A DNA stretch of 64,000 bases from Rhodococcus opacus (GTDB taxonomy: Bacteria; Actinomycetota; Actinomycetes; Mycobacteriales; Mycobacteriaceae). Made by a program: the position numbers and the translations under genes. Numbering within the stretch: the stretch's first letter is position 1; each line of letters opens with the position of its first letter. Below are positions 23,501-33,778 of this stretch, piece after piece. The notes under the pieces are model-generated. The model was given only the letters and a program-made list of their open reading frames with translations, was not told the origin of the DNA and did not search any database. The stretch lies in the NCBI RefSeq assembly GCF_012396235.1, contig NZ_JAAXPA010000001.1:1-64000 (forward strand). Reading direction: 5' to 3'.

Positions 23501-26500
23501 TGGAGGAGACGAGGTCGGCGAACGGGATCCTCGGATCCACCCGGGTACGCAGAACGACGGTGCCGACGAACATGCCCACCAGATCGTCCAGGACGGGATC
23601 GCCGCGACCGGACACCGGCGTGCCGACGGCGATGTCGTCGGCACCGCTGAGGACGGCCAGGGTGGCGGCCAAGGCGCTGTGCACCACCATGAACGGGGTG
23701 GCGCTGCATCGTCTGGCCAGTTCCACCACGGCACGGTGGGTACTCGGGTCCACCGTGAAGGGGACGCGATCCGGGGTGGTCGCCGTCGCCGGCCGCGGCC
23801 GATCGGTGGGTAGCGGCAGCCGCTCCGGCAGTCCGTCGAGGGTGGTCTTCCAGAACGCGAGATCTCGGTCGGCGCCCTCCTCCACGATCCGGCGGTGCCA
23901 GCGGGCGTAGTCGCCGTACCGGACCGGTAGGGCGTCCCAACCGGGGGCGTCGCCCTCCCGGCGCGCGCGGTACGCGGCCATCAGGTCGCGGGTGAGCGGG
24001 ACGACCGAGAGTCCGTCGAAGACGATGTGATGGGCGGCGACGACCACGGTGTAGCCGTGGGTCCCGCGGTCGAAGATCCGGACGCGAATCGGCGTATCCC
24101 GGCTGAGGTCGAACCCCTCGGTTGTCAGTGCGGTGATCGCCTCGCCGAGTCGGTGTTCGTCGACCGGAACCGGGCTCAGATCGAGTGCGACGTCCGACGG
24201 CAGTTGCACCACTCCGGTCTCGGTCTCCCGGAACACGGTGCGCAGCGGCTCGTGGCGGTCCACCACGTCCCGCACGGCCGCGGCCAGCGCGTCCACGTCG
24301 ACGGCGCCGCTCAGGTCCACCGCGAACGGGACGACGTAGTCGGCGGAGCCGGGATCCATCCGGTCGAGCAGCCACAACCGATCCTGTGCGGGTGCGAGAG
24401 GCGCTTCGCGCCCGTGCGCCTTTGTGGTAGTCAGAGCAGCCGAAAAGGCGCACGGGCTGCGGAGCAGCCTGGATGTCAACGTCGCCACGGTGGGAGCCTC
24501 GAAGACGTCGCGCACACTCACCTGCCGGTCGAGCGCATGCCCGACCCGCGACGCCAGGGTGGTCGCGGTCAGCGAACTGGCGCCGACCGCGAAGAAGTCG
24601 GTCTCGGCATCGATGAACGGCAGGCCGAGCACGTCGGCGATCACCCGGGCCACGACCTCTTCGGTGGCGCCGCGCGGCTTCCGTGACCGCACCACGGACG
24701 CCCCGGGCTCGGGCAGCGCGGCCCGATCCACCTTGCCGTTGGCGGTCAGCGGCATCGCGTCCAGCACCGTCACCGAACCGGGCACCATGTAGTGGGGCAG
24801 CTTGTCGGCCGTGAATGCTCGCACTGCAGCCGGTTCCACCGATCCGGTGACATACGAGGCCAGCGTTGTGCCGTGCACCAGCGTCACCGCGCCCTCGACC
24901 CCGGGTGCCGCCCGCAGTGCGGCGTCCACCTCACCGAGTTCCACCCGGAACCCACGGATCTTCACCTGGTTGTCGGCGCGCCCCACGATCACGAGTTCGT
25001 GCGAGGGCGTCCACCGGGCCAGGTCGCCGGAACGGTACATCCGCGCGCCGTTGCCGGACGGGTAGGCGATGAACCGCTCCGCCGTCAGCCCCGATCTGCC
25101 GTGGTAGCCCCGGCCGAGGCTCTCCCCCGCCAGGTACACCTCGCCGGTCACACCGACCGGAACCGGACGCAGCCGCGAATCCAGCACCAGCACTTCGGTT
25201 CCCTCGATGGGGCCGCCGATGGTCAGCGGACCGCCCGGCGTGAGGGGGTCGCTCATGAAGTTGACGATGGTGGTTTCGGTCGGCCCGTACCCGTTGACGA
25301 CGATGCGTCCGGGGGTCCATCGCTGAGCGAGTTCCCACGGCAATTCTTCGCCGGCCAGGTCGATCACCCGTAGGTCCGGCACCGACGACGGCTCCAGTGA
25401 CGCCAGCACACTCGGTGTCACCATCACATGGGTGACGCGTTCGCGGCGGAGCACGTCGGCCAGTTCGTCGCCGGCGAGTACCCCGGGTGGCACGATCACC
25501 AGGGTGGCGCCGGCGGTGAACGCCAGCAGCATCTCGTTGATGGAGAGATCGAACGACGGCGACGCGACGTGCGCCACCCGCGCTTCCGAATCGAGGAGTC
25601 CCAGCATCGCGTTCGCGTCGGCGAGCGGCGCCAGCCCGCGGTGAGTAACCACGACGCCCTTGGGCATTCCGGTGGAGCCGGACGTGTAGAGCACGTATGC
25701 CGGATGGTCGACCCGCAGCGGCCGAACGCGATCCCCGTCGGTCACCGCGCCCGCGTCACCCGGGCCGTCGGCGACGTCGATCCACGTAAATCCTTCGGGC
25801 ACGTGCGACGCGTCGGCGGCCAGCGCCACCCTGACCTCGGAGTCGTGGAGCATGAATGCGATCCGCTCCGGCGGATATCCCGGATCCACCGGGAGGAATG
25901 CGGCGCCGCTGCGCGTGACGGCCCACACGGCGACGATCGACTCGACAGACCGCGGCAGCATCAGGGCCACCAGGTCCTCGGGTCCGATCCCGCGCGCGAT
26001 CAGTCGCCGGGCCAATCTGTTGGCCCGAGCATCCAGCTCGCGGTAGGTGACCTCGACGTCGGCGCACCGCACGGCCACCCCCTCGTGCCTACCGTCGAGG
26101 AGGTCGGGCAGAGTCGCGACCGGAACGGCGACCGGTCCGACGCGTGGTACCAGTGCGGCGTGCTCGTCCGGCGCGAGCAGGTCCAGATTTCCGACCGTCA
26201 CCGACGGATCGGAAGTTGCGGCGAGAAGTACATGCTGCAGCAACGCCATCCACCGGTCGATGGTTTCGGCGTCGAACAGTTCACGCGGGAAGTTCACGTC
26301 CGCGTGCAGTCCGTCGGGGCTGCCGTCGTCCGAGCGTCGCTCGCGTACGGTCAGGTCCAGGTCGAACGGTCGGGCGTGGGTCTGGACGTCCCGCACCCGA
26401 GCTGCGAGACCGGGCAGCGTCGCGTCGGCTTCGCCGAAGTTCTCGTATGCCAACATCACCTGGAACAGCGGGTGTTCGAGCTGGCCGGGTTCCGTGCCCT

Positions 26501-29500
26501 GCTGTCGCACGACCTGTTCGAACGGCACGTCGGCGTGCTCGAACGCCCCGAGGTCTGCTGCCCGCACCGTCTCGAGGAGATCCGCGAAGCTCGCGGCGGG
26601 GTCGATCCGGGTGCGCAGCGCCAGGGTGCCGACGAACATGCCGACCAGGTCGTCGAGTGCCGGATCCGCGCGACCACCCGTGGACGTGCCGACGGCGATG
26701 TCGTCGGTGCCGGTCAGGGCACGCAGCAGCACGGCGACCGCTGCGTGCAGCACCATGAACGGGGTCACGCCGTTCTCGCGCGCCAACCGGACCAGCGCAC
26801 GGTGCTGTTCGGCGCCCACAGCGAACGTTGTGTGTCCCAGCGTCAGCGCGCCGGCGGGCCGCGGTCGGTCCAGCGGCAACGGCAACACCGCCGGAAGCTC
26901 GTCCAATGCCTCTGCCCAATAGCCCAGTTGGCGGGCGGCGAGGCTGTCGGGGTCTTCCGCGTCGCCGAGTACTTCTCGCTGCCACCGCACGTAGCTCGCG
27001 TACTCCACGGGCAGCGGCGCCCAGTCGGGAACGCGGCCGGCTGTGCGCGCGGAGTAGGCGACGGCGAGGTCGCGCAGCAGCGGCCGCAGGGACAGTCCGT
27101 CGACGGCGATGTGGTGCAGCAGGATGGCAACGGTGTGCCGGTCGCGGGCACGCTGCGACAGGGTCACACGAATCGGAACCTCACGGGTGAGGTCGATTCC
27201 GCCGCCGGCAACGTCGTCCAGAACGCAGTCCGCGTCGTCGAGCACCACCTGCTCGCCCAGTGAGGGGAACACCGTGCGCAGCATCCGATGCCGGTGCTGC
27301 ACATCCCGGACAGCGGTCCGCAGGGCCACCACGTCAAGGGTGCCGTCGAGGTCCACCTCGAATCCCATGGCGTACGGATCGGCGGCGGGGTCGCGCTGGT
27401 TGACCAGCCACAGTCCCTGCTGCTGCGCCGACAGGGGCACCGGTCCCGACGTCTCGCGCGGGTCGAGCGCCGGGCGGTCGGCGGCCCCCGTCACGTGGGC
27501 GGCCAGTTCGGCCACGGTGGGGTGGTCGAAGATGTCGCGCACCGAGACCCGGCGTCCCAGCACCGACCCCACTCGGGCGGCGAGACGTGTTGCTCCCAGT
27601 GAGTTTCCGCCGAGGTCGAAGAAACTGTCGTCGATATCGATGCCCGCGGTCCCGATTTCGGTAGCGAATGCGGCAGCCACCAGTTCCTGCGTCGCGGTGC
27701 GCGCTCCCCGGCTCGATGCCGTCCGGATCACGGGATCGGGCAACGCCGCCCGGTCGATTTTCCCGCCACGCGTCAGCGGCAGGCTCCCGAGGGCGGTCAC
27801 GGATGCGGGATTCAGGTGCCGGGGCAGGTGCTGCGTCGCGAAGGCGAGCACGACGTCGGTGTCCACGTCGGTTCCGTGGACGTAGGAGTGCAGGGTGCCA
27901 TCGCGGGCGATCGTGACCGCCGTGTCGACTCCGGGAGCGACCCCCAGGACCGCGTCGATCTCGCCGAGTTCTACGCGGTAGCCGCGGATCTTCACCTGAT
28001 CGTCTGCGCGTCCGGCGAATTCGAGGTGGCGCGAGGCGGTCCAGCGGACGAGGTCTCCGGTCCGGTACATGCGACCGTCGCCGTGCGGGTTGGCGACAAA
28101 GCGTTCCGCCGTCCACCCGGGCCTGCCGACGTATCCGCGGGCGAGGCCCGGTCCGGCCAGGTACAGCTCCCCCACGACGCCGACGGGGACCGGACGCAGA
28201 GCCGCGTCGAGCACCAGCACCGACATGCCGTCGATGGGGCTGCCGATGGTCACCGGGTCATCCGCGGACAGTGGTCCGGTGCCGGTGGCCCAGATGGTGG
28301 CCTCGGTGGGCCCGTACAGGTTGAGTAGGGTGCGGCCGGGCGCCCACCGCGACACCAATTCCTGTGGGCACACGTCTCCGGCCACCGCGACGACGCGCAG
28401 GCGCTCGAGACCATCGGGCTTGGTGAGAGCGAGGACAGCCGGGGTGGTGGTCCAGTGGGTGATGCGCTCACGCTGCAGGAGTTCCGTCAGTTCGTCGCCG
28501 CCGTAGACGTCGGTGGGCGCGAGGACCAGCGTCGCACCGCACGCCGACAGCAGTTCGTGGACGGAAGCGTCGACGCTCGGCGACGCGAACGCCAGTACCC
28601 GCGACCCGCTGTCCACGGCGTAGGACTTCCGGAGGGCCGCAGCGTGACTCGACAGCCCGCGATGGGTGACGACGACACCCTTGGGAGTTCCGGTCGACCC
28701 GGAGGTGTAGATGACGTACGCGGGATCGTCCACCCGCAGCGGGCGCACCCGGTCGGCGTCGGCAACCGGGGACGGGTTGTCGCCGAGGTGCTGCATGTCG
28801 CTGTCGGTGAGTACAGCGCGCGCCCCGGAGTCGGCGAGTATGTGCGCCACACGCGATTCGGGGTAGGTGGGATCGATGGGCACGAACGCCGCACCGGTCC
28901 GGGTGACCGCCCACAACGCGGTCACCCATTCGACGGAGCGCGGCAGCAGCACGGCCACCACGTCGCCGGGGCCGAGGCCCCGCTCGATCAGGTGGTGCGC
29001 CAGCCGGTTGGTCCGGTCGTCGAGTTCCGCGGGGGTGAGCTCGACGGAACCGCTCACGACTGCGATGCCGGTGCCGTCCAGCAGCGCGGGCAGGGTGAGG
29101 GCCGGTGCGGCGGCGGGTCCGTGGTGCGGAATCAGTGCGGACCGGTCGTCGGGGTCGAGCAGGTCCAGCGTGCGCACTGGGCTGTCGGGGTGCGCCACCA
29201 TGGCCCGCAGCACCCGTTCGAGGAGTCGAGTCCAGCGGTGCACGGTGGTGTCGTCGAACAGTGCGCGGGAGTAGGTGACGGTACCGAGCAGCCCGGCGGC
29301 AGAACCGTCCGGCGAATGCTGTTCGGCCAATGCCAGTTCCAGATCGAAGCGTGCGACCGGGGCGGGGACCGCGTATGCGCGCACCGTGAGACCGGGCAGG
29401 GTCAGTTCGGGTTCGGTGGCGGCGTTCTCGAATGCCAGCGCGACCTGGAGCAGCGGATGATGCGGCGCCGATACCCCGCCCGTCACGGCGTCGACGATGC

Positions 29501-32500
29501 GGTCGAACGGTGTCTCGGAATGCGCGAAGGCGTCCAGATCGGTGCGGCGAACGTCCGACAGCACGTCGGCAAGTGTCTGATGCGCGGATACTCGGGTGCG
29601 GAGCACGACGTTGCTCACGAACATGCCGACCAGCGCGTCGAGCGAGGGATGGGTGCGCCCCGACACCGCTGTTCCGATGGCGATGTCGTCGGTGCCCGCC
29701 AGCGCGCTCAATGTGACGGCCAGCGCGGCGTGCACCACCATGAAGGGCGTCGAATCATCTGTCCGTGCGAGCTCTTCCACCGACCGGTGCAGGTCGGCGT
29801 CGAACGCCAGCGGTACCGTCCCCGCCGGGTGCAACCCTGCCGCTGGGCGGGGGCGGTCGGTGGGCAGCGGCAGCAACTCGGGCACGCCATCGAGTTGGGT
29901 GGCCCAGTAGTCGATGTCGCCGGGGGCGGCGGCGTCCACGATGTCGCGGTGCCATCGGGCGTAGTCGGTGTACTGCACGTCGAGCTCGGGCCAGCTCGGC
30001 GCAGTGCCGGAGCGACGTGCCTCGTAGGCGGTGATCACGTCACGGGTGAGCGGCGCGAACGACAAGCCGTCCATCGCGATGTGATGCGCAATCACGACGA
30101 GCGCGTGGCGGGTGGGGGCGAGCCGGTAGAGGCGGATGCGCACCGGTGTCTCGGTGGTGACGTCGAAGCCGCGGCCCGCGAGTTCGGCCGCGGCGGCGTC
30201 GAGTGCGCCGGGTTCGAGCGGAATGGGTGTCAGGTCCACGACGGCAGGGGTGACCACTTGCACGGGACCGTTGGCGGTGTCGGGGTAGACGGTGCGCAGC
30301 ACCGTGTGCCGGTCGAGGACGTCGTGCACCGCCGCAGCCAAACTCGACGCGTCCAGCTCACCGTCGAGTTCGACGACGAACGGCACGTTGTAGGCGGGCG
30401 ATTCGGGCGCGGCCTGCGCCAGGAGCCACAGTCGCTGCTGCGCCGGTGCGAGTGGTGCTGTGCCCCCGTCCGAGTCGGCACGGCGCAGGGGCGGTGTGGC
30501 CACCCGCGAACGCGAAGCGCCCATTCTGGTGGCCAGAAGCGCAACGGTCGGTGCCTCGAAGATGTCGCGCACCCCGACCACGTGTCCCCGGGCCGAGAGC
30601 CGGGCAGCGACCTGCGTGGCGGAGAGCGAATTTCCGCCCAGCGCGAAGAAGTCGGCGTCGGCTCCGACGGAGTGCAGTCCGAGAACGTCGGCGATCACAG
30701 CGGCCACGAGTTCTTCGACCTCGCCGTGCGGCGCGCGGGACGGCGACACGACCGGTTCAGGGAGGCCCGCGCGGTCGATCTTGCCGCTGGGGGTGAGTGG
30801 CATCTGCTCGAGCACGGTCACCGAGGCCGGCACCATGTAGTGCGGCAGCCGGGCGGCGGCGAAATCGAGCACTGCGGCTGGGTCGGTCGCGCCGCTGACG
30901 TACGACACCACTGTGCCCGAGGATATTCCGGCACCGTGTACCACGGTGACGGCGTGGTCGACGCCCGGCGCTGCGGTGAGCACGGCGTCGATCTCGCCGA
31001 GCTCGACCCGGAAGCCGCGGATCTTCACCTGGGTGTCGGTGCGGCCGACGAACTCGAGCTGGTGGCCGGGGGTCCACCGCACCCGGTCACCGGTGCGGTA
31101 CATCCGCGACCCGGCGCCGTGCGGGTAGGCGACGAATCGCTCGGCTGTCAGCCGGGTGCGCCGGTGATATCCCCGCGCGACGCTCTCCCCCGCCAGATAC
31201 AACTCCCCGACCACGCCGACGGGGACCGGGCGGAGTCGGGTATCGAGCACGAGTGCGTCGGTGCCCGGCACGGGACGGCCGATCGTGACCGGCTCTCCCG
31301 GTACCAGCGGTGGGCTGAACAGGGTGGTGACGGTGGCCTCGGTGGGCCCGTAGCCGTTGACCATGACGCGGCCGGGCGCCCACGCATCGACCAGTGCGCC
31401 GGCCAGCGCCTCGCCGCCGACGTCAAGGACGCGGAGGTCGGGTAGCTCCGACGGCACCAGGGTGGCTACGACCGCGGGGGTGAGTACGGCGTGCGTCACG
31501 CGCTCCGTGCGCAGCAGCTCCGTCAGCATCTCGCCCCCGAAGACGTCGGGCGGCACGATCACCAGCGTGGCTCCGGCGGTGAACGCGAGCAGCAGCTCGT
31601 CCAGGGAGATGTCGAACGACGGGGACGCGAAGTGTGCGACGCGGGCGGACTCGTCGACGTCGTAGAGTCCGTTACGCGCGGAGGCCAGGCCGGCCAGGCC
31701 GCGGTGCGTCACCGTCACCCCCTTGGGCGTTCCGGTGGAGCCGGACGTGTAGAGCACGTACGCGGGGTGGTCGAGGCGCAGTGGGCGGACACGATCGGTG
31801 TCGGCAACGGGTGACGGGTCGCCGGGCCGGTCTGTCACCTCCACCCAGTCGATTCCGGCGGGCAGCACCGAGGCGTCCGCGGCGAATGCCACCGTGGTCC
31901 CGGAATCGGCGAGCATGAACGCGATCCGCTCTGCCGGGTAGCCGGGGTCGACGGGCAGATAGGCGGCGCCCGAGCGCGCGACGGCCCACAGTGCCACCAC
32001 CGATTCGGGTGAGCGCGGCAGCATCACGGCCACCACGTCTTCGGGTCCGATACCGCGCTCGATCAGCCGATGGGCGAGCCGGTTCGACCACGCGTCCAGC
32101 TGTCCGTACGAAAGGTCGACGCCCGCGTGCCGCAGTGCGATTGCGTCGGGGTCACGCAGTCCGGCGTCGAGCAGTTCGGGCAGGGTTGTCGGCGGGACGG
32201 CGGGCGGGCCGCCGCAGGGCACCAGTACCGCCTGCTCGGTCTCGTCGAGAATCGGCAGTGCCCCGACCTGGGTGTCGTCCTCCGCGCCGACGAACGTCTC
32301 GAGGAAGTCCAGGAACCGGCGGTACCGAGTGTGCAGCTCGGTTTCTTCGTAGAGGGTGGGGTTGGCCTCGAAGTCGATGCGTGTACCCCGCCCAGTTACC
32401 GATGGGTAAAGATTGAGGGCGAGGTCGTCCACCGGACCGCTGGTGAGTGGATGGAAGACGCCGACGACGTCTCCGAGCACGATCTCCTGGTGGTAGATCA

Positions 32501-33539
32501 TCAGGTTCACGGTGGGGCCGAAGCCGCCGCGCCGCGCACCGCCGTCGGGGAGGTCGCGTCGCATGTCTTCGTAGCGGTAGCGCTGGTGCCGCAGGGCCCC
32601 GGTGAGCTCGAGCTGCACCCGTCGGACGAGCTCCGCGCCGCTCACCTCGCCGTCTACGTGCACGCGCAGCGGGACGATGTTCGACACCATGCCGGCCGAG
32701 CGACGAGCGGCCGCGGTGGTGCGCGCGGAGACGGGCAGGCTCAGCACGATGTCGGTGGTGCCGGTCATTCGTGCGAGGAAGGCGGCGAACGCGGCGACTA
32801 CGACGGGGACGTCGGACGAATTCCAGCGTCGGGCAACGTCGCCGATGCTCTGGGAGATGCCGTCGTCGATGGTGCCGCCGAGAAGGAGCGAGGGTGCGAC
32901 GGGTGGCGCTTCCCGGGCGGTGAGACGGGCGGGGTCGGGCAGGCCGGCGATACGTTCGGCCCAGTAGTTTCCGTCCGTCTCGAACCGGCTCGTGGATCGG
33001 TAGGCGTCTTCGGCGTCGTACAGCTCGCGCAGGCTCAGCGCCTTGGACGGCGGCGGTTCGGTGCCGTTCACGAGGTGGCTGTAGATCTCGGCCACACGGT
33101 TGGTGAGCACCATGCCGCCGTGGCCGTCGATGACGATGTGGTGGACGCGGGAAAACCAGAAGTAATGGTCGTCGCCGACGTGCAGCAGGGTGGCCATGAT
33201 CAGCCGGTCTTTCAGCACGTCGAGCGGGCGGCTGTATTCCGCGCTCATCCAACGGTGCGCTTCGACGGCGGGGTTCTCACCGTCGCGGAAGTCGCGGTAA
33301 GCGAGAGCGTCTTCGATATCGAAGTCGACACTCTGTAGGGTTCCATCACGACCGTCGACCAGCAGGACGAATGGCGACTCCAGTTCACGGGATGCACGGT
33401 CGGTGGCGTCCACCAGGCACCCCACGTCGACGTGTCCCTGAATCTCCACATACTGGGCCACGTTGAGGGGGACGCTCGGGTCGAGTTGCTGGGCGAACCA
33501 GATTCCCTGTTGTGCTCTCGACAGGGGGAACTCACTCAC
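8586..33539 (-). CDS. Eight-module non-ribosomal peptide synthetase (8 x C-A-T, terminal thioesterase)
   Basis: This single frame encodes about 8,317 residues from a GTG at 33539, preceded by GGGGGA at 8 nt; a GTG at 33620 would add 27 residues without a ribosome site. Eight condensation-adenylation-carrier modules follow each other, with carrier serines about every 980-1,035 residues (codons at 30629, 27602, 24575, 21506, 18461, 15461, 12527 and 9422). A type I thioesterase with GWSLGG closes the protein. No epimerisation, methylation or other extra domain fits the spacing. All condensation domains keep HHxxxD, and all adenylation domains keep the SGSTG/SGTTG loop. The first condensation domain ([12 protein letters not shown]) resembles EntF-type starters, so the chain probably begins with an acyl or aryl group loaded in trans. 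Predicted product: an N-capped octapeptide, released or cyclised by the thioesterase. No MbtH, transporter or tailoring gene is adjacent. Module details are given separately. Confidence 0.95.
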   Translation of the reverse strand: MSEFPLSRAQQGIWFAQQLDPSVPLNVAQYVEIQGHVDVGCLVDATDRASRELESPFVLLVDGRDGTLQSVDFDIEDALAYRDFRDGENPAVEAHRWMSAEYSRPLDVLKDRLIMATLLHVGDDHYFWFSRVHHIVIDGHGGMVLTNRVAEIYSHLVNGTEPPPSKALSLRELYDAEDAYRSTSRFETDGNYWAERIAGLPDPARLTAREAPPVAPSLLLGGTIDDGISQSIGDVARRWNSSDVPVVVAAFAAFLARMTGTTDIVLSLPVSARTTAAARRSAGMVSNIVPLRVHVDGEVSGAELVRRVQLELTGALRHQRYRYEDMRRDLPDGGARRGGFGPTVNLMIYHQEIVLGDVVGVFHPLTSGPVDDLALNLYPSVTGRGTRIDFEANPTLYEETELHTRYRRFLDFLETFVGAEDDTQVGALPILDETEQAVLVPCGGPPAVPPTTLPELLDAGLRDPDAIALRHAGVDLSYGQLDAWSNRLAHRLIERGIGPEDVVAVMLPRSPESVVALWAVARSGAAYLPVDPGYPAERIAFMLADSGTTVAFAADASVLPAGIDWVEVTDRPGDPSPVADTDRVRPLRLDHPAYVLYTSGSTGTPKGVTVTHRGLAGLASARNGLYDVDESARVAHFASPSFDISLDELLLAFTAGATLVIVPPDVFGGEMLTELLRTERVTHAVLTPAVVATLVPSELPDLRVLDVGGEALAGALVDAWAPGRVMVNGYGPTEATVTTLFSPPLVPGEPVTIGRPVPGTDALVLDTRLRPVPVGVVGELYLAGESVARGYHRRTRLTAERFVAYPHGAGSRMYRTGDRVRWTPGHQLEFVGRTDTQVKIRGFRVELGEIDAVLTAAPGVDHAVTVVHGAGISSGTVVSYVSGATDPAAVLDFAAARLPHYMVPASVTVLEQMPLTPSGKIDRAGLPEPVVSPSRAPHGEVEELVAAVIADVLGLHSVGADADFFALGGNSLSATQVAARLSARGHVVGVRDIFEAPTVALLATRMGASRSRVATPPLRRADSDGGTAPLAPAQQRLWLLAQAAPESPAYNVPFVVELDGELDASSLAAAVHDVLDRHTVLRTVYPDTANGPVQVVTPAVVDLTPIPLEPGALDAAAAELAGRGFDVTTETPVRIRLYRLAPTRHALVVIAHHIAMDGLSFAPLTRDVITAYEARRSGTAPSWPELDVQYTDYARWHRDIVDAAAPGDIDYWATQLDGVPELLPLPTDRPRPAAGLHPAGTVPLAFDADLHRSVEELARTDDSTPFMVVHAALAVTLSALAGTDDIAIGTAVSGRTHPSLDALVGMFVSNVVLRTRVSAHQTLADVLSDVRRTDLDAFAHSETPFDRIVDAVTGGVSAPHHPLLQVALAFENAATEPELTLPGLTVRAYAVPAPVARFDLELALAEQHSPDGSAAGLLGTVTYSRALFDDTTVHRWTRLLERVLRAMVAHPDSPVRTLDLLDPDDRSALIPHHGPAAAPALTLPALLDGTGIAVVSGSVELTPAELDDRTNRLAHHLIERGLGPGDVVAVLLPRSVEWVTALWAVTRTGAAFVPIDPTYPESRVAHILADSGARAVLTDSDMQHLGDNPSPVADADRVRPLRVDDPAYVIYTSGSTGTPKGVVVTHRGLSSHAAALRKSYAVDSGSRVLAFASPSVDASVHELLSACGATLVLAPTDVYGGDELTELLQRERITHWTTTPAVLALTKPDGLERLRVVAVAGDVCPQELVSRWAPGRTLLNLYGPTEATIWATGTGPLSADDPVTIGSPIDGMSVLVLDAALRPVPVGVVGELYLAGPGLARGYVGRPGWTAERFVANPHGDGRMYRTGDLVRWTASRHLEFAGRADDQVKIRGYRVELGEIDAVLGVAPGVDTAVTIARDGTLHSYVHGTDVDTDVVLAFATQHLPRHLNPASVTALGSLPLTRGGKIDRAALPDPVIRTASSRGARTATQELVAAAFATEIGTAGIDIDDSFFDLGGNSLGATRLAARVGSVLGRRVSVRDIFDHPTVAELAAHVTGAADRPALDPRETSGPVPLSAQQQGLWLVNQRDPAADPYAMGFEVDLDGTLDVVALRTAVRDVQHRHRMLRTVFPSLGEQVVLDDADCVLDDVAGGGIDLTREVPIRVTLSQRARDRHTVAILLHHIAVDGLSLRPLLRDLAVAYSARTAGRVPDWAPLPVEYASYVRWQREVLGDAEDPDSLAARQLGYWAEALDELPAVLPLPLDRPRPAGALTLGHTTFAVGAEQHRALVRLARENGVTPFMVLHAAVAVLLRALTGTDDIAVGTSTGGRADPALDDLVGMFVGTLALRTRIDPAASFADLLETVRAADLGAFEHADVPFEQVVRQQGTEPGQLEHPLFQVMLAYENFGEADATLPGLAARVRDVQTHARPFDLDLTVRERRSDDGSPDGLHADVNFPRELFDAETIDRWMALLQHVLLAATSDPSVTVGNLDLLAPDEHAALVPRVGPVAVPVATLPDLLDGRHEGVAVRCADVEVTYRELDARANRLARRLIARGIGPEDLVALMLPRSVESIVAVWAVTRSGAAFLPVDPGYPPERIAFMLHDSEVRVALAADASHVPEGFTWIDVADGPGDAGAVTDGDRVRPLRVDHPAYVLYTSGSTGMPKGVVVTHRGLAPLADANAMLGLLDSEARVAHVASPSFDLSINEMLLAFTAGATLVIVPPGVLAGDELADVLRRERVTHVMVTPSVLASLEPSSVPDLRVIDLAGEELPWELAQRWTPGRIVVNGYGPTETTIVNFMSDPLTPGGPLTIGGPIEGTEVLVLDSRLRPVPVGVTGEVYLAGESLGRGYHGRSGLTAERFIAYPSGNGARMYRSGDLARWTPSHELVIVGRADNQVKIRGFRVELGEVDAALRAAPGVEGAVTLVHGTTLASYVTGSVEPAAVRAFTADKLPHYMVPGSVTVLDAMPLTANGKVDRAALPEPGASVVRSRKPRGATEEVVARVIADVLGLPFIDAETDFFAVGASSLTATTLASRVGHALDRQVSVRDVFEAPTVATLTSRLLRSPCAFSAALTTTKAHGREAPLAPAQDRLWLLDRMDPGSADYVVPFAVDLSGAVDVDALAAAVRDVVDRHEPLRTVFRETETGVVQLPSDVALDLSPVPVDEHRLGEAITALTTEGFDLSRDTPIRVRIFDRGTHGYTVVVAAHHIVFDGLSVVPLTRDLMAAYRARREGDAPGWDALPVRYGDYARWHRRIVEEGADRDLAFWKTTLDGLPERLPLPTDRPRPATATTPDRVPFTVDPSTHRAVVELARRCSATPFMVVHSALAATLAVLSGADDIAVGTPVSGRGDPVLDDLVGMFVGTVVLRTRVDPRIPFADLVSSTRVADLAAFAHSEQPFDRVVDVVAPTRSVGHHPLFQVMLAYQNFTEPEIRFDDVTVRSRGIPSSVSRYDLEIEIRERHAEDGAAAGLDGVIAYPTELFDRVTIVRWSTLLQRLLQAAVADPSVAVGDLDVLEPSEAADLVPARGEVALSPITLPDLLRGNSHDVAVRCGDAHLTYRELDERANRLARKLIGLCVGPEDAVALMLPRSIDSVTAVWAVARSGAASLPIDLDHPAERTARILAAAGVRVAIAHDAELVPDGIVWIDARERQGDSTPVTDGERVRPLSADHPAYVVFTSGSTGEPKGVVVTHRGFANHAAEVRDRYRVGPDSRVLHFAAPSFDGAIHEILVAAIGGATLVIAPPGVVGGDELKDLLRRERVTHWTTTPSVPALMDAEGLDSLAFLAVVGEACPPDVLERWAAGRRTVVDLYGPTEHTVWATGSSALQPGDPITVGRPIRGASAVVLDARLRPVPVGVIGELYLSGPALARGYLGAPDLTAERFVANPYGYGRMYRSGDLVRWTADHTLEFVGRADSQLKIRGFRVELGEIDAVLWSAPGVDTAVTVPHDNVLAAYVYGTVELDPAALRAYVAERLPHYMVPATVTVLDAVPLSVNGKVNRHALPAPALPAATRPPRTPVEQTVADAVAAVLGIPDISADADFFALGGNSLSATRVVSHLSAMSGLRIGVRDLFDRPTVAALAALIEEGGDQRPPLVAEPAEQPAPLAYAQQRLWLLNRVDLQSPAYNVPFAVDLDGDLDVTALSAALHDVVTRHAVLRTVFPDTETGPVQKVVPAAVDLTPTEDETAFAVRGFDLTTEPPLRAALFAVAPHRHTLAVVLHHIAVDGLSFGPLIRDVAVAYHARTSGRVPDWAPLPVAYTDYARWQRRLLGDAAAPDSRMRRELDYWTSALAGLPTLLPLPTDRPRPGTDRLTARHLPFSVPAELHRRLETVARQQNATPFMVLHAALAVLLSKLTGADDLAIGTPTSGRTDPALDDVVGMFVGTVALRSRIDPRAGFDALLAAVRETDLAAFAHSEVPFDLAVDAVAPTRSVGHHPLFQVMLAYDNFESLPAVTMSGLDVRGRELGTGTSRFDLEVSVREQRGEDGESAGLDGVFVYPAELFDSETVERWAERLLRVLRAVTTDVQVPVGSIDVLGESERDASVSGIDGALPEASSLAELFEHRAAENPDAAAITFGDTTVTYGDLDHRSAEMAEHLRTSGVGAEDLVALVLPRSVDLVVAMLAVIRAGAAYVPIDVDYPAERIRYLLDDAAPAVVISEMPQVSGTVSSGAPRRAPGGAAYVIYTSGSTGQPKGVTVTHANVLSLLANTREEFGFGPGDVWTMFHSHAFDFSVWEMWGALTTGGRLVLIDRDLARSPREFADLLVHEGVTVLNQTPSAFGQLAEDIDSSSLRLLIFGGEALDHTLVASWLGRHPNVRAVNMFGITETTVHVTRHDLQSGDEHRSVGRALPGLRTYVLDTSLHPVPPGTVGELYVSGAQVARGYVGLPSLTAERFVADPFIPGTRMYRTGDLARYRSNGELDHQGRADTQVAVRGYRIEPGEIEATLLRRPDVEHAAVMLRGSAVGDQLVAYVVSTADPRTLLGHLRSVLPEYLVPGAVVPVPTFPLTPNGKLDRHALPEPTVLAADAHAPHGPIEEVVAGVFAELLGGIEVGARQSFFDLGGNSLIATRVAARLSAVFDTDVTVRDLFEVPTVAELATRVEERAGDGRRRPPLVPVAYGEQLPLSPAQERMWILNQFDTGAAGYNIPLIVRLDGDLDVEALAAAARDVVQRHRTLRTVYPRTADGVQQVVLEADEIPLNLTAIAIPDDAVDAHVRALTGDGFDVATEPPLRARLYRTAATTHVLTLVIHHIAADAWSLAPLIRDTLEAYRARLSGAGPQWSSLPVQYSDYSIWQRRMLAEDSENTENALSNYWSGALAGLPEQVTLPPDRPRPAIPSGEGAAHSVMVDTALHESLTALARTYRATTFMVLHAALAALLSRYSGNPDVPIGTAVAGRGDPQLDDVVGMFASTLVLRATVDPTASFTELLAQVHERDIAAYTHADMPFETLVELLNPPRSASHHPLFQVALSMQRHRPGHLTLPGLTVTPVIPDVEHANFDLQLTVAEPGPGEPMALHFGYNAELYDHATVVEFAAQLVRFLEAVTADPDISVGDVDLLSEREHSDLVPAAGPRTPGALTLRAMITRGAQVAPDAVAVRDSGTQLTYRELDARSDVVARALVDSGVRPGDCVVWSAPRSTESVVRLWAIAKAGAAPVLIDPALPEARVAVMRAIADSLPRATGTAYVVFTSGTTGTPKAVVVTDSGLGALDADVASRFGAAPGARVLHRAAAGFDMTLLEVLIAGASGATLVIASDTEFAGPALGELLRRERITHACITPTVLATVGDIALPDLEVLMVGGERLGAELVDRWAPGRRLINGYGPAESTMYTIATRPLSSGAPVTIGTPIPGVAALVLDERLRPVPVGVPGELYLSGGALARGYAEQPGLTAERFVAGPDGTRLYRTGDLVRWRGGDELEYMGRNDSQVKIRGVRVEPGEIDAAIARVADVDFAATIVRPTPTGSDSLVSYVLPRHTGFDADGLRRRLAELLPSYLVPTAVVVLDSPPQTINGKLDLRSLPTPELGAGEHEPPATDTERAVAAVFAEVLELPEAGRGAHFFDAGGNSLLATQLTARLSEVMGRPVPLRSLFAHPTIAELATVLDGAVPEPDLRPALVSQPRPDRIPLSRSQYRMWALNRRDPSSAAYNQPATLRLDGPLDVPALSAALADVVARHEVLRTQYPAAAGELPHQQILPAGELDLTPQDTHPESVESVVAAFASEGFDLTCEMPLRVRLLQIGPDSHVLAVVLHHIAADGWSLTPLVTDVLTAYDARRAGDTPDWAPLSIHFADYALWEQELLRSEYSARGVEHWRRALDGAESGAALIPDRRPSIDASDGAAGVVSFRIPGAVQRAVHRLAHDHRATPFMVLHAALSVLLSRLGAQRDVTVATAVAGRGDRTLDPLVGMFVNTLALRAQVQPDMPFAGLLAQVRDFDVDAFEHADVPFESIADLLGGRTPQVALAVENLDLPAVDVAGLRVEVREVDTRTAKFDLHVTVREHWDGEKPGGMDGAVAYAADLFDRGTAASLATLLGQVLDAVTLDPQVMVGGIVLAPAPPLTGGPADDTRTLTDILLSTAAVHPDRPALTDGTRALTYRELAAASELRAGQLRAEGTGPGTVVEICMPRSIDFVIELWAVTRTGATFLPLDPTHPGERREAMVAQAQESAQPSVAYIIYTSGSTGTPKGVAVTHRGLGSLADEAVRRYRVHPEARVLHGYNPTFDAALLEMLLAFRSGACLVVAPPDVYGGTELQHLLTAQGVTHYLSTPSVLATLEPRELDALQVVAVGGEPLSPEQAAAWSEGRLMLNAYGPTESTVVATLAEVGADVTIGTPVPGTTAAVLDDRLRPVPLGGVGELYLEGLGLALGYVADPALTAANFVAGQAGIRRYRTGDVVHRRVDGTLSYVGRADRQVKVRGMRIEPAEVEAALLVQPGVTQAVVLLHHGRLVAFVTGAAVDPEPLRAQLIRQLPAHLVPQSIMIRDSLPLTSNGKLDVRALEASYVEIDTDSPAPLRTMTGELVAGVFATVLGGVSVGAHSNFFDIGGDSLSATAVTGRLSAAFRVDVPVRTLFEHPTAAGMAGWLDQRHTVATRIPLAPRDPAARIPLSPAQQRMWLLHRVDPSASMHHLVFVHRLGDDIDLAALRHALADVVQRHAVLRTVFPMDDSGPHQVIVPVNIDLRPVHGADVSAEVAEFVRRPFDLESETPLRVQLWAEADGDHVLAAVVHHIALDGGSMERLATDLEAAYTARCGGREPQWEPLPVDYADYSVWLRGVLGDPADPDSVAHAQLDYWTRVLDGVDAPIALPTDRPRPAQPSHTGATVEWTLDPEVRQRLSDVARSQGATVFMVLHAALAVLLSREGGHPDVVIGTAVAGRPDPALDALVGMFVGTVALRTEVNSAATFAALLQQVRSADLDAFAHADVPFDDVVARMAPRRSTSYNPLFQVMLAYQHAAQQPGGLPGTEAVGATTATAEFDLVWDFTESSGELTLRLLYATDLFDDSTARALAQRFDRILGAALTDPSAVVGDIDILEAGERAALVSGPARNYQPKTLAEIFETQVRATPHAVAVEDDGAQWTYEELDDVAERWARALSDRGVEPEDVVAVATGRGRHWVAAVWAVAKAGAVWLSLDPTHPTERLEWMLADSGAVVGLTVPERISELPSTIPWLPPVSTYQPPAVKKYSQVEGAAYVIYTSGTTGTPKGVVVPHRGLVNVVAAQAPVLDIDGAVRVLQLASPTFDASLFEMLYALSSGGSLVIAPDFTYAGDQLADVVRRERITHLVATPTVLATLDADSLGDEGPRTVVSVGERLPSALATTWASRHRLFNAYGPTEFTILASVAGPLTPAGVDDGVDIGDVIDAAAALVLDSRLHPVPDGVTGELYLSGSSVARGYLGRRGLTATQFVPNPYGKPGDRMYRTGDLVRRNAHGALDYLGRNDAQVQLHGIRVEPAEVDVALARHSDVRFVITTPVVAPGGQLVLVSYVVMEPDSTLTARTVREFARAVLPRHLVPSAVVVLDSLPVLPSGKVDRSALPEPEFDSDTTGTTPPSGYLETVVADVMANVIGVVFIGTDQDFFALGGTSMGAVAAADELRTRLGRDVPLQWLFTDPTAARLAKRIESGTSASDDPFAAVVRLGGEGDGPPLFCIHPAAGIAWCYTGLAEHLPGRVLYGVQATGDTDLPSSIAELAARHIDAIRTVQPTGPYHLLGWSLGGTVAQEMAVQLHEAGHEVATLAMLDTLLPEHRAALVNLGDNRPELDLPAELGAAVPADRVRSLGELLIRLEQIASTHQPRHFGGDAVFFTAAYDLDHHPELVPDWRRHFGGDVTEHRIDAVHADMVGRVPVAVIGRRLRGSGGHSGP
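8589..9286 (-). other. NRPS terminal thioesterase domain
   Basis: About 230 residues of alpha/beta hydrolase fold: [10 protein letters not shown], then the nucleophile elbow [14 protein letters not shown] (the likely Asp region), and a C-terminal HADMV (the likely catalytic His). It resembles type I thioesterases of EntF-like enzymes, which release the chain by hydrolysis or cyclisation. Confidence 0.85.
9287..12391 (-). other. NRPS module 8 (C - A - T)
   Basis: Condensation motif [10 protein letters not shown]. Specificity code D-A-F-V-V-V-A-I-L, hydrophobic and unassigned. The carrier motif is FFALGGTSM, followed by a short linker into the thioesterase. Confidence 0.75.
12392..15325 (-). 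other. NRPS module 7 (C - A - T)
   Basis: Condensation motif [10 protein letters not shown]. Specificity code D-A-L-L-A-G-A-V-V, suggesting an aliphatic residue. The carrier motif is [13 protein letters not shown] is the form often seen before epimerisation or dual condensation domains, but no epimerisation domain follows. Confidence 0.75.
15326..18325 (-). other. NRPS module 6 (C - A - T)
   Basis: The condensation motif is HHIAADAWS, so the Gly after the Asp is Ala. The A3 loop is [10 protein letters not shown] (Gly to Ala after Lys). Specificity code D-M-L-C-M-G-G-M-Y, a hydrophobic pocket I cannot assign. The stretch before A3 is shorter than in modules 1-4. Carrier motif FFDAGGNSL. Confidence 0.75.
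18326..21370 (-). other. NRPS module 5 (C - A - T), threonine-specific
   Basis: Condensation motif [10 protein letters not shown]. The adenylation domain differs from its neighbours ([26 protein letters not shown]). Its hand-read code D-F-W-N-I-G-M-V-H is the classical threonine signature. This is the only module whose substrate I can name with confidence. Carrier motif FFDLGGNSL. Confidence 0.85.
21371..24439 (-). other. NRPS module 4 (C - A - T)
   Basis: Condensation motif [10 protein letters not shown]. Specificity code D-G-H-T-A-V-L-V-W, the sister of module 2. Both share the WTTTP strand before position 278 and a YGPTE..WATG loop. Carrier motif FFALGGNSL. Confidence 0.75.
24440..27466 (-). 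other. NRPS module 3 (C - A - T) with unusual carrier motif
   Basis: Condensation motif [10 protein letters not shown]. Specificity code D-L-N-M-D-A-G-I-V, related to module 1 (Asp at 299). The carrier motif is FFAVGASSL, so the second Gly of the usual GGxS is Ala; the phosphopantetheine serine is kept, and the domain is probably still functional. Confidence 0.75.
27467..30493 (-). other. NRPS module 2 (C - A - T)
   Basis: Condensation motif [10 protein letters not shown]. Hand-read specificity code D-A-H-T-A-A-L-I-W, nearly that of module 4 and not one I can assign. The carrier motif is FFDLGGNSL. The linker before the A3 loop reads [22 protein letters not shown] in part, shared with modules 1, 3 and 4. 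Confidence 0.75.
30494..33539 (-). other. NRPS module 1 (starter C - A - T)
   Basis: Boundaries are approximate. The condensation domain has [12 protein letters not shown] and [20 protein letters not shown], like EntF-type domains that accept an acyl or aryl donor. Hand-aligned specificity residues (GrsA positions 235, 236, 239, 278, 299, 301, 322, 330, 331) read D-I-D-V-D-G-G-V-T. Two acidic residues at 239 and 299 hint at a polar or basic side chain, but I do not know this code. Carrier motif: FFALGGNSL. Confidence 0.75.
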
Positions 33540-33687
33540 AGTGGTTGTCCCCCGTCCATGTTTCCCGATCCGAGCAGAAATCGGGCCTGCACGCCGCTTC
33601 GTTACTGTGAATTGGCCCACTCACGATCTGGATGGGCCTGAACCTTGATGACTCCCGGTTCGCGAAATCCGCTACTCAGACAATAAT

Positions 33688-33704
33688 GAGCAAGCGCGTT
33701 GCTC
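33688..33704. promoter_or_regulatory. Dyad between the divergent NRPS and DUF4012 genes
   Basis: GAGCAA and TTGCTC arms flank a 5-nt centre GCGCG in the 240-bp divergent intergenic region. This is a plausible operator for one or both promoters; no regulator gene is adjacent. Confidence 0.35.
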
Positions 33705-33740
33705 ACCACGCGGGGGTCAAACCTGCGACGCACGTCACAG

Positions 33741-33746
33741 TATCCT
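33741..33746 (+). promoter_or_regulatory. Candidate -10 box for the DUF4012 gene
   Basis: TATCCT lies 32 nt upstream of the GTG at 33779, leaving a short leader that holds AGGAG. The -35 region is not convincing. Confidence 0.3.
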
Positions 33747-33778
33747 CTACGCAACCACGATGACAGGAGCCACGATCC

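Noticed and set aside
8586-33539. Epimerisation domains in the NRPS
   Set aside because: Carrier serines are about 1,000 residues apart, exactly one C-A-T unit, leaving no space for an extra domain of about 450 residues.
8598-33600. Many long plus-strand reading frames opposite the NRPS (up to about 1,000 codons)
   Set aside because: They are shadows caused by high-GC codon bias of the NRPS; the translations are Arg/Gly/Val-rich without family motifs.
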